This document shows positions 1 to 5,637 of a stretch of 5,637 nt of DNA, piece by piece. The DNA comes from Planococcus sp. (in: firmicutes) (lineage in GTDB: Bacteria > Bacillota > Bacilli > Bacillales_A > Planococcaceae). A program made the translations under genes and the position numbers. How positions within the stretch are numbered: the stretch's first letter is position 1; every line of letters begins with the position of its first letter. The DNA lies in the NCBI GenBank assembly GCA_030147455.1, contig JASKZU010000259.1, positions 1 to 5,637 on the forward strand, read 5' to 3'. The notes beneath the pieces were generated by a model. The model was not told where the DNA came from, did no database searches, and was given only the letters and a program-made list of their open reading frames with translations.

Positions 1-624
1 CCGGCCAATGCGCAGGAGTTCAGCATGCAGGATATCGATACCAACCTTCAGCTGATCAGTACTTATAACGTCATCATCAAAAGCCCGGCGATATTGACTG
101 AAGTCATTAATGAGCTGGGGCTTGATGAGACGGTACAGTCATTGAACGACCGTATTTCAGTCTCAAGCATTGAAGAATCGCAAGTGGTCACGCTGTCGGT
201 TCAAGATGAGTCGATGCAGCAGGCTGTCTTGATTGCCAATACGACTGCAAAGGTATTTGAACAGGAAATTCGCAATTTAATGCGTGTTGATAATGTCAAC
301 ATTTTGGCTGCCGCTACGATGCCGCTGGTAGCAGAACCGGTCAAGCCGGACCCGCTGTTTAATATGGCAGTCGGTGCGATTATTGGTTTTATGCTCGGTA
401 CTGGGCTGGCGATTGTACTTGATCAGCTGAATACGACGCTGCGCACCGAAGAAGATATCGAAGAATTGCTGGGGCTTCAGGTACTTGGGGTTGTGAGTCC
501 TGTTGGCGACATGGAAAAATCGGACCGATCGATAAAACAGACTGAAAGAATGGATGTGGATGAGCATGTTGAACCAGACAGCGCCAAACCGGCCGCTCGC
601 GCGAAAATTGGTAGCACGTACTAA
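1..624 (+). CDS. Wzz/YveK-type polysaccharide chain-length modulator, 5'-truncated (EpsA/CapA-like kinase activator)
   Basis: The reading frame is open from base 1, so the N-terminus, including the first membrane helix (probably some 50-60 residues), lies outside the window; 207 codons are present. Residues about 1-109 would be the extracytoplasmic domain. A proline-rich stretch follows (residues 110-118, VAEPVKPDP), then a Gly-rich membrane helix (about 119-140), which is the typical second helix of the Wzz/YveK family. After it comes a cytoplasmic segment, LNTTLRTEEDIEELLGLQVL, ending in GVVSPV near residue 168. In Firmicutes this membrane protein partners a separate BY-kinase, and its cytoplasmic tail activates the kinase; together they set polymer length and export. 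A hydrophilic tail of about 39 residues follows GVVSPV, and its last part is coded in DNA shared with the kinase gene. The family call is firm; which polymer it controls is inferred from the neighbours. Confidence 0.9.
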   Translation, partial: PANAQEFSMQDIDTNLQLISTYNVIIKSPAILTEVINELGLDETVQSLNDRISVSSIEESQVVTLSVQDESMQQAVLIANTTAKVFEQEIRNLMRVDNVNILAAATMPLVAEPVKPDPLFNMAVGAIIGFMLGTGLAIVLDQLNTTLRTEEDIEELLGLQVLGVVSPVGDMEKSDRSIKQTERMDVDEHVEPDSAKPAARAKIGSTY

Positions 625-1258
625 ACCAAATTCAATTATCAGTGAACAATACCGGACAATTCGTACAACAATCAATTTCTCGTTGCCGGGAGATGGAATG
701 AAGACATTATTATTTACTTCCGCTTCAAAAGAAGAAGGAAAGTCGACCACTTCTGCTAACTTGGCCATTGTTTTTGCGGAATCCGGAAAAAAAGTGCTGC
801 TTGTCGATGCGGATATGCGCAAACCCACATTGCATCATACCTTTCATTTAAACAACCAAAGCGGTTTGTCGAATTTGCTTGTTGGTAAAGGAGAGCTTGA
901 ACAATGTGTAAGAGGAAGCGGCATTCCAGGGCTTGAGTTGTTGACTTCCGGACAGATTCCACATAATCCTGCAGAACTTTTGGATTCGCCGCAGCTTGAC
1001 TTGCTGATGGCTGAAATGAAAGAACGCTATGATCTGGTTTTATTTGATTCGCCGCCTATTTTGTCGGTTACGGATTCCAAAATTCTAGCCAATAAATGCG
1101 AAGGAACTGTATTGGTCGTCAATACCGGCAAAACCGAGAAGCAGCTGGCCCTGAAAGCACGCGATAGTTTATCGATAGCCAAGGCATACATTGTCGGCGT
1201 GGTGATGAACAATTATAAATTGAGCAAAGATCATTATTACAGCCATGAATATAAATAA
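554..1258 (+). CDS. CpsD/CapB-family tyrosine-protein kinase (BY-kinase; EpsB/YwqD-like)
   Basis: This is a cytoplasmic autophosphorylating tyrosine kinase that works with the upstream membrane modulator to control exopolysaccharide synthesis. From the ATG at 554 it has 234 residues, normal for the family. Visible motifs are: the oligomerisation motif EX2RX2R (E31, R34, R37 in SEQYRTIRT); Walker A SASKEEGKST (56-65, K63); Walker A' VLLVDAD (81-87, D85 and D87) followed by MRKPT; a GQIPHNPAELL loop (133-143); Walker B VLFDSPP (162-168, D165); and a C-terminal tyrosine cluster (Y221, Y228, Y229, Y233) that would be the autophosphorylation site. The start is uncertain: in-frame ATGs lie at 554, 560 and 566, all inside the end of the modulator gene and none with a strong ribosome site. 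The conserved RKLVART region begins within the overlap, so a start downstream of the modulator stop is unlikely. Translational coupling is plausible. No tyrosine phosphatase gene is seen in the window. Confidence 0.94.
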   Translation: MWMSMLNQTAPNRPLARKLVARTKPNSIISEQYRTIRTTINFSLPGDGMKTLLFTSASKEEGKSTTSANLAIVFAESGKKVLLVDADMRKPTLHHTFHLNNQSGLSNLLVGKGELEQCVRGSGIPGLELLTSGQIPHNPAELLDSPQLDLLMAEMKERYDLVLFDSPPILSVTDSKILANKCEGTVLVVNTGKTEKQLALKARDSLSIAKAYIVGVVMNNYKLSKDHYYSHEYK

Positions 1259-1277
1259 GCAGACTGTTCACGGCATG

Positions 1278-1283
1278 AAGGAG
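1278..1283 (+). promoter_or_regulatory. Ribosome binding site of the 4,6-dehydratase gene
   Basis: AAGGAG lies 8 bases before the ATG at 1292 and 14 before a second in-frame ATG at 1298, so it favours 1292. It sits in the 33-base gap after the kinase stop, in which I see no terminator or promoter; this supports co-transcription. Confidence 0.8.
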
Positions 1284-1291
1284 CTGAAGAC

Positions 1292-3151
1292 ATGACAATG
1301 ACCAAACGCTATACGTCGCTGATTGCAATCGATTCACTGATTATCCTCTCGGCTACGTATCTCTGTTATTTGTTTTTGCTGCCATTCGATGACATCATGT
1401 CCAATGGATTTCTGCTGTTTACGACCATCACGTTATTCATCGCCCACCACTCGTTTGCCTGGCATTATGGACTTTACCGCAAAGTATGGGCGTATGCCTC
1501 GGTCCATGAACTGAAATCGATCGTTAAAGCCGTAACATTGACGATGTTTGTGGTAACGGTCATGCAGTTTGTCCAAACGGGTGAGTTGTTTGTCAGGATT
1601 TTGGCGTTGACATGGATGTTCCTGATCTTATTCTTGGGGGCTTCGCGGTTTTCGTTCCGGGTTTACCATGAGCGCGAACCACGCACAGTCGACACTCAGA
1701 CGAGCCGTACATTAGTTGTCGGAGCAGGAGAAGCTGGGCGCATGATTGTCCGGCAAATGAAACAAAACCCGCAGTGGGGGCGAAAACCGGTCTTGTTTAT
1801 TGATGATGACCGCACAAAATGGGGACTTGAAATTTTCGGGCTTGAAGTAGCTGGCCCCATTTCCGAACTTCCTCGCTTCGCGGCTGTAAACCGGGTCGAT
1901 CAAATCGTCATTGCCATTCCTTCGCTGTCGAAAAAAGACATGGCAGATGTCACAAAACTGTGCATCAAGACAGGGCTTAAAGTTCAAACAATTCCGCGCA
2001 TCGAGGACCTGATGGTAGGCAAAGTGAAAGTCAGCGATATTCGGGATGTGAAAATCGAGGACTTGCTTGGACGCGAAGAAGTGCAGCTTGATATGCAGGC
2101 GCTGACTGAAAAGATCGAAGGGAAAAAAATCATGGTGACAGGTGCAGGAGGTTCGATCGGTTCTGAAATCTGCAGGCAGGTCAGCGTGTTTAATCCAGCG
2201 CAAATCCTGTTACTGGGGCACGGGGAAAACTCTATTTACACAATCGATCGTGAATTGCGGGCACTGGTTTCACAAAAGACGGAAATCATACCGATCATCG
2301 CAGATATTCAAGATCGAGAACGAATATTCGAGATGGTCGGAAAGTTTTCGCCGGATGTGATTTATCATGCAGCTGCCCATAAGCACGTTCCGCTGATGGA
2401 AGCCAATCCACTCGAAGCAGTAAAAAATAATATTTTCGGAACGAAAAATGTAGCGGAAGCTGCAGATCGCCATGGAGTTGGGAATTTTGTCATGATCTCC
2501 ACAGACAAAGCGGTTAATCCACCAAATATTATGGGAGCTTCCAAGCGTTTTGCAGAGATGATTGTGCAAAATCTGGCCGTCTCATCTGAAACGACATTTG
2601 CTGCAGTGCGTTTTGGCAATGTGCTTGGCTCCAGAGGCAGTGTGGTTCCGCTATTCCGTGAACAAATCGCAAAAGGCGGCCCAGTAACCATAACCGATCC
2701 GAACATGACGCGTTATTTTATGACCATTCCGGAAGCATCGCGCTTGGTGATACAGGCAGGCATGCTGGCAACGGGCGGGGAAGTATTCGTGCTCGACATG
2801 GGCGAACCGGTCAAAATTGTAGATCTGGCGCGCAACATGATTCGCCTGTCCGGCTTTGAAGAAGGAGAGATTCAAATCAACTATACCGGCATGCGCCCAG
2901 GAGAAAAACTGTATGAGGAGCTGCTCGATCCAAGTGAAATCCAGTCAGAAAAAGTGTTCCCGAAAATTCATATTGGAAAAGCGACGCCGATTAGCCAAAT
3001 GGAAATCAGCCGAATTCTAAAAAATCTTCCAGACATGCATGAACAGGAGATTCGGAAAGTTCTGCTCCAGCTTGCGAATCGCCGGAAAGAACCAACAGTT
3101 GAAGAAAGCGGCTGGCAAGAAAAGTGGCGAGCAGAAGGCGGTTTGGCTTAG
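1292..3151 (+). CDS. epsC: Membrane-anchored UDP-GlcNAc 4,6-dehydratase, EpsC/CapD/PglF type (nucleoside-diphosphate sugar epimerase/dehydratase)
   Basis: The enzyme is predicted to convert UDP-GlcNAc to UDP-4-keto-6-deoxy-GlcNAc, the first step towards bacillosamine-type or related 6-deoxy amino sugars, at the inner face of the membrane. Its 619 residues fit the long, membrane-bound form. Four hydrophobic helices lie at about 8-30, 38-58, 78-95 and 101-118. A first Rossmann (CoA-binding-like) domain has VVGAGEAG at 142-149. The catalytic short-chain dehydrogenase-like domain starts with the NAD-binding VTGAGGSIG at 282-290. The active site shows T404-D405-K406 and M414xxxK418: Met replaces the usual Tyr of YxxxK, as is characteristic of PglF/CapD-type dehydratases. 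GMRPGEKLYEELL is at 533-545. The symbol rests on resemblance to B. subtilis EpsC and on the gene order, with the modulator and kinase just upstream and an EpsN-like aminotransferase downstream. Exact substrate and C5 stereochemistry cannot be read from sequence; the long form argues for the retaining type. Confidence 0.93.
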   Translation: MTMTKRYTSLIAIDSLIILSATYLCYLFLLPFDDIMSNGFLLFTTITLFIAHHSFAWHYGLYRKVWAYASVHELKSIVKAVTLTMFVVTVMQFVQTGELFVRILALTWMFLILFLGASRFSFRVYHEREPRTVDTQTSRTLVVGAGEAGRMIVRQMKQNPQWGRKPVLFIDDDRTKWGLEIFGLEVAGPISELPRFAAVNRVDQIVIAIPSLSKKDMADVTKLCIKTGLKVQTIPRIEDLMVGKVKVSDIRDVKIEDLLGREEVQLDMQALTEKIEGKKIMVTGAGGSIGSEICRQVSVFNPAQILLLGHGENSIYTIDRELRALVSQKTEIIPIIADIQDRERIFEMVGKFSPDVIYHAAAHKHVPLMEANPLEAVKNNIFGTKNVAEAADRHGVGNFVMISTDKAVNPPNIMGASKRFAEMIVQNLAVSSETTFAAVRFGNVLGSRGSVVPLFREQIAKGGPVTITDPNMTRYFMTIPEASRLVIQAGMLATGGEVFVLDMGEPVKIVDLARNMIRLSGFEEGEIQINYTGMRPGEKLYEELLDPSEIQSEKVFPKIHIGKATPISQMEISRILKNLPDMHEQEIRKVLLQLANRRKEPTVEESGWQEKWRAEGGLA

Positions 3152-3236
3152 GTGCGTTTCAGTTTAGAAAAGCCAGATCGGCTGTAAGTTTATAGGAACG
3201 GCAGAAGTAGGCATAAAGCAAACATGTTGGGAGAAC

Positions 3237-3242
3237 AGGAGG
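3237..3242 (+). promoter_or_regulatory. Ribosome binding site of the aminotransferase gene
   Basis: A perfect AGGAGG lies 9 bases before the ATG at 3252. It supports that start even though it gives the protein an extension of about 20 residues ahead of the conserved family region. The rest of the 100-base gap (3152-3251) holds no convincing promoter or terminator. Confidence 0.85.
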
Positions 3243-3251
3243 CTGAAGAAA

Positions 3252-4454
3252 ATGAATATACAATCAAACATAGCGGCGGCAGTGGTGCCTTTTCCGGTTC
3301 CGGAAAAAACGGCAAAGAGGATTTTTCTTTCTGCGCCCCACATGACGGGCAATGAACTAAACTATATAGCTGAAGCATTTGAAACAAACTGGATCGCTCC
3401 CATGGGAGAAAACGTCAATCGGTTTGAAGCAGACTTGTCTGCTTACGTTACAACGGAAGCCGCCGCCGCTTTATCCTCCGGTACTGCAGCGATTCATTTA
3501 GCTTTGCAATTGCTCGGCATCGGAAAAGGAGACCGTGTTTTTTGTTCCACACTTACTTTTGTGGCGAGTGCCAACCCAATTCTCTACGCTGGTGCGGAAC
3601 CGGTTTTTATCGATTCGGAAGAAGAAACATGGAATATGTCCCCGTGGGCACTGCAAAAAGCTTTTGCTGCGGCTGAGCAAGAAGGCAAGCTTCCCAAAGC
3701 GGTGATCGTAGTACATATTTACGGTCAAAGCGCCCGCATGGACGAATTGATGGCTCTTTGCGCCCACTATGGTGTGCCGATTATTGAAGACGCGGCTGAA
3801 TCGCTCGGTTCGACTTATAAGGGCAAGAAGACCGGAAGCCTCGGAGATTTTGGCGTCTTCTCTTTTAACGGCAATAAGATCATTACCACTTCAGGCGGCG
3901 GAATGCTTGTATCCAATGACCGCAGGCGAATTGCACAAGCCCGTTTTCTGGCTTCGCAGGCAAAAGACGATGCGCCGTATTACGAACATAGCCGCGTCGG
4001 TTATAATTACCGCATGAGCAATGTGTTGGCAGGCATTGGCCGAGCCCAGCTGGAAGCAATCGAAATGCGTGTTGGTGCAAGGCGAGACGTTTACAGCCGT
4101 TATTTTGCAGGACTGGGGAACCATCCAGCCGTGCAATTTCAGCCGGAGTTGAAAGGCACTCGGTCCAACCGGTGGCTCAGTGTCTTGCTGCTGGACCCTG
4201 AGAAAACAGACCGTTCGCCAGATCAGGTCAGGGAATGGCTGGAGTCAGAAAACATTGAGTCAAGGCGTGTATGGAAGCCACTTCATTTGCAGCCATTGTT
4301 TTCCGGATGTAAATTTTATTCACACAATGCCCATGGAAAAACAAATGTCAGCGAAAAATTGTTTGCGCAAGGATTGTGTTTGCCTTCGGGTTCCGACCTT
4401 GAATCCGGCCAGCAAACACGCATTGTTCAATTGATATCAGACATCTTGGCGTAG
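3252..4454 (+). CDS. epsN: DegT/DnrJ/EryC1/StrS-family PLP-dependent sugar aminotransferase (EpsN/PglE-like)
   Basis: The protein is a cytoplasmic fold-type I PLP aminotransferase predicted to add an amino group to the C4 keto group made by the upstream dehydratase, giving UDP-4-amino-4,6-dideoxy-GlcNAc. It has 400 residues. The conserved region begins at about residue 22 (KRIFLSAPHMTGNE) and continues with ETNWIAPMG (44-52), the cofactor-binding SSGTAAIHLAL (75-85), TFVASANPI (102-110), IEDAAESLGS (178-187), and the Schiff-base lysine K209 in FNGNKIITTSGGG (205-217). GYNYRMSN is at 250-257 and WKPLHLQPLF at 341-350. As I recall it, the sequence closely follows B. subtilis EpsN, and the GNKIITTSGGG lysine context is typical of the PglE/EpsN/LegC subgroup. 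The 21-residue N-terminal extension, MNIQSNIAAA onward, lies outside the conserved fold; it is kept because the ATG has an excellent ribosome site. The acetyltransferase that would complete diacetylbacillosamine is absent downstream. Confidence 0.94.
   Translation: MNIQSNIAAAVVPFPVPEKTAKRIFLSAPHMTGNELNYIAEAFETNWIAPMGENVNRFEADLSAYVTTEAAAALSSGTAAIHLALQLLGIGKGDRVFCSTLTFVASANPILYAGAEPVFIDSEEETWNMSPWALQKAFAAAEQEGKLPKAVIVVHIYGQSARMDELMALCAHYGVPIIEDAAESLGSTYKGKKTGSLGDFGVFSFNGNKIITTSGGGMLVSNDRRRIAQARFLASQAKDDAPYYEHSRVGYNYRMSNVLAGIGRAQLEAIEMRVGARRDVYSRYFAGLGNHPAVQFQPELKGTRSNRWLSVLLLDPEKTDRSPDQVREWLESENIESRRVWKPLHLQPLFSGCKFYSHNAHGKTNVSEKLFAQGLCLPSGSDLESGQQTRIVQLISDILA
3290..3307 (+). repeat. Perfect 8-base inverted repeat (TTTTCCGG-TT-CCGGAAAA) inside the aminotransferase gene
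   Basis: Arms 3290-3297 and 3300-3307 are exact reverse complements, separated by TT. As RNA it could form a 7-bp stem with a GUUC loop, beginning 38 bases after the start codon. It codes for the PFPVPEK part of the non-conserved N-terminal extension. It has no T-tract after it on either strand, so it is not an intrinsic terminator. The repeat is certain; any function is conjecture. Confidence 0.5.
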
Positions 4455-4460
4455 TCTTTC

Positions 4461-4490
4461 TTAGACGAAGATTTGTTTAGGTGGTACGAT
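4461..4490 (+). promoter_or_regulatory. Weak candidate sigma-A promoter for the YeiH-like gene
   Basis: TTAGAC (4461-4466) and TACGAT (4485-4490) are spaced by 18 bases and resemble the -35 and -10 consensus imperfectly. Transcription would start near 4497, giving a leader of about 35 bases before the GTG at 4532. This would give the transporter expression independent of the polysaccharide genes, but the match is poor and reading from upstream is not excluded. Confidence 0.25.
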
Positions 4491-4516
4491 AAAGGCGAAG
4501 TCAAAAGATGATTCGC

Positions 4517-4522
4517 AAGGGG
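4517..4522 (+). promoter_or_regulatory. Ribosome binding site deciding a GTG start for the YeiH-like gene
   Basis: AAGGGG lies 9 bases before the GTG at 4532. The alternative in-frame ATG at 4508 has only a weak GCGAAG upstream, and the AAGGGG would then fall inside its coding sequence. The GTG is therefore preferred. Confidence 0.6.
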
Positions 4523-4531
4523 CAGATAAGT

Positions 4532-5637
4532 GTGGAAGAAAACACGAAAAATCAGCGAATGGTCAGCCTGGTTCCTGGGCTGGCCATTTGCCTATTGGTC
4601 ATTTTGGCCGGAATTTACGGAGCAGATTTACTCGGGCTGTTGCTCGAAACAGCGGGAGTGTTGCCGGATGGCGGAAAAAGTCCGATTTCCGGTATTTTTG
4701 TTGCCATTCTCATTGGCATCCTTATTCGCAACATGATCGGCTTATATCCAATCTTTTTGGATGGGATAGGATTTTCAGTAAAATACGCGCTGCGCATCGG
4801 CATCATCTTGCTGGGATTGCGTTTAAGTTTGACCGATGCACTGACGCTCGGCGCGTGGGGATTGCCGTTGATTGTTGCCTGTATTTCCGTAGGCATCGGC
4901 GTCACCTTGTTCTTCACAAAGCGATTTGGCCAATCAAACCGATTGGGTGCTTTAATTGCCAATGGTACGGGCATTTGCGGTGTGACTGCCATTATGGCCA
5001 CAGCGCCTGTTATTCGGGCAAAAGAAAATGAAATTTCATATGCGGTCGCAAACATCACTATTTTTGGACTGCTTGGCATGTTATTTTATCCTTATTTGGC
5101 TCATTTTTTCTTTGCTGATGAGCCGATTAAAGCAGGATTGTTTTTAGGCACGGCCATTCATGACACGGCGCAAGTAACAGGTGCCGCTTTGATGTACGAG
5201 CAGATGTACGGCTCGACGATGGCGCTCGACGTGGCGACGATTACAAAATTAACCCGCAATGTATTTATTATTGCGGTGATTCCGCTGATCGCATATCTGT
5301 TTTTTAGAAGCGAAGGCCAGTCAACGGGCCAGATGCCGAAATGGTACAAGTTGTTTCCTTTTTTCATATTAGGTTTTCTCTTGTTATCATTTGTGAGGAC
5401 AACAGGAGATGCCACTTTGGAATCGAGCGGCCAGGCATTCGGGGTTTTTAGCGCAGGCGGTTGGGAATGGTTTTATGATTTTTGGAGTTCTTTTGGTTCA
5501 ACGTATATGCTGGGCCTCGCCATGGCAGGCGTCGGCTTGTCGACCAATCTGAAAATATTCAGGGGCATGGGGCTAAAGCCGTTTTATATCGGGCTAATTG
5601 CTGCCTTATCAGTAGGAGGCATCAGCTTGCTGCTTAT
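4532..5637 (+). CDS. YeiH/UPF0324-family putative sulfate exporter, 3'-truncated by window end
   Basis: This is a polytopic membrane protein, with 368 residues visible before the window ends. Family landmarks are: AILIGILIRN (58-67); LRIGIILLGLRLSL (87-100); NGTGICGVTAI with following Ala-rich residues (144-158); GTAIHDTAQVTGAA (206-219); KLTRN (239-243); and GLAMAGVGLSTN (328-339). About ten hydrophobic segments are spread along the length. YeiH-type proteins are usually about 340-370 residues, so only a short C-terminal piece should be missing. The family is annotated as putative sulfate exporters on limited experimental evidence, so the substrate is not certain. GTG at 4532 is chosen for its ribosome site; an ATG at 4508 would add eight residues. 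It follows the aminotransferase after 77 bases with no terminator seen. Nothing in the window (no sulfonate or sulfite metabolism gene, no LysR regulator) explains its role, and it likely lies at the border of the polysaccharide cluster. Confidence 0.88.
   Translation, partial: MEENTKNQRMVSLVPGLAICLLVILAGIYGADLLGLLLETAGVLPDGGKSPISGIFVAILIGILIRNMIGLYPIFLDGIGFSVKYALRIGIILLGLRLSLTDALTLGAWGLPLIVACISVGIGVTLFFTKRFGQSNRLGALIANGTGICGVTAIMATAPVIRAKENEISYAVANITIFGLLGMLFYPYLAHFFFADEPIKAGLFLGTAIHDTAQVTGAALMYEQMYGSTMALDVATITKLTRNVFIIAVIPLIAYLFFRSEGQSTGQMPKWYKLFPFFILGFLLLSFVRTTGDATLESSGQAFGVFSAGGWEWFYDFWSSFGSTYMLGLAMAGVGLSTNLKIFRGMGLKPFYIGLIAALSVGGISLLL

Noticed and set aside
1712..2203. 163-codon open frame on the - strand inside the dehydratase gene
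   Set aside because: It is antisense to both Rossmann motifs of a clearly real protein, and its translation shows no recognisable domain.
1676..3151. Idea that the dehydratase lacks its catalytic tyrosine and is inactive
   Set aside because: Met in place of Tyr (M414xxxK418) with an upstream TDK is normal for the PglF/CapD/EpsC class of 4,6-dehydratases.
3163..3195. Possible promoter (TTTAGA with TAAGTT) and small AGCC/GGCT hairpin in the gap before the aminotransferase
   Set aside because: The hexamers match the sigma-A consensus poorly, and the stem is only 4 bp with no T-tract, so neither a promoter nor a terminator can be supported.
3224..3355. 43-codon open frame starting ATG at 3224, overlapping the aminotransferase start in another frame
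   Set aside because: No ribosome site precedes 3224, and the AGGAGG inside it serves the ATG at 3252; the product is low-complexity with no family resemblance.
4459..4479. Possible terminator after the aminotransferase (TCTT/AAGA stem followed by TTTGTTT)
   Set aside because: The stem is only 4 bp and AT-rich, too weak for an intrinsic terminator.
4615..5079. 154-codon open frame on the - strand opposite the YeiH-like gene
   Set aside because: It runs antisense through the conserved YeiH motifs, and its translation (Pro/Met-rich, no recognisable domain) looks like a shadow of the real gene.

Overview
The window looks like chromosomal DNA of a low-to-mid GC Gram-positive bacterium of the order Bacillales. 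The reasons are strong purine-rich Shine-Dalgarno sites (AAGGAG, AGGAGG), short intergenic gaps, and an exopolysaccharide regulator split into a membrane modulator and a separate cytoplasmic tyrosine kinase, which is the Firmicutes arrangement. The amino-sugar enzymes resemble Bacillus subtilis EpsC and EpsN. A Planococcaceae-type host (Planococcus or a relative) is my guess from overall character and is not proven here.

All five genes are on the + strand. Region 1-1258 holds the 3' part of a Wzz/YveK-type chain-length modulator and a complete CpsD/CapB-type tyrosine kinase; the two genes overlap by 59-71 bases depending on the kinase start. Region 1292-3151 encodes a large membrane-anchored nucleotide-sugar 4,6-dehydratase (EpsC/CapD/PglF type). 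After a 100-base gap, 3252-4454 encodes a PLP-dependent DegT/DnrJ/EryC1/StrS aminotransferase (EpsN/PglE type). Region 4532-5637 is a polytopic membrane protein of the YeiH/UPF0324 putative sulfate exporter family, cut off by the window end shortly before its expected C-terminus.

The first four genes form a coherent unit. The modulator and kinase would control polymer length and export. The dehydratase and aminotransferase would convert UDP-GlcNAc to a UDP-4-amino-4,6-dideoxy sugar, the precursor of N,N'-diacetylbacillosamine-type residues. The order is modulator, kinase, EpsC-like, EpsN-like, with none of the glycosyltransferase, sugar-phosphate transferase or acetyltransferase genes that lie between epsC and epsN in B. 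subtilis. The YeiH-like gene has no obvious role in polysaccharide synthesis and probably marks the edge of the cluster; it has a weak candidate promoter of its own.

No RNA genes, insertion sequences, CRISPR arrays or convincing intrinsic terminators were seen. I see no undescribed system here. The points most worth a second look are the dual-coding modulator/kinase overlap, the compact epsC-epsN pairing, and a perfect inverted repeat inside the 5' end of the aminotransferase gene.
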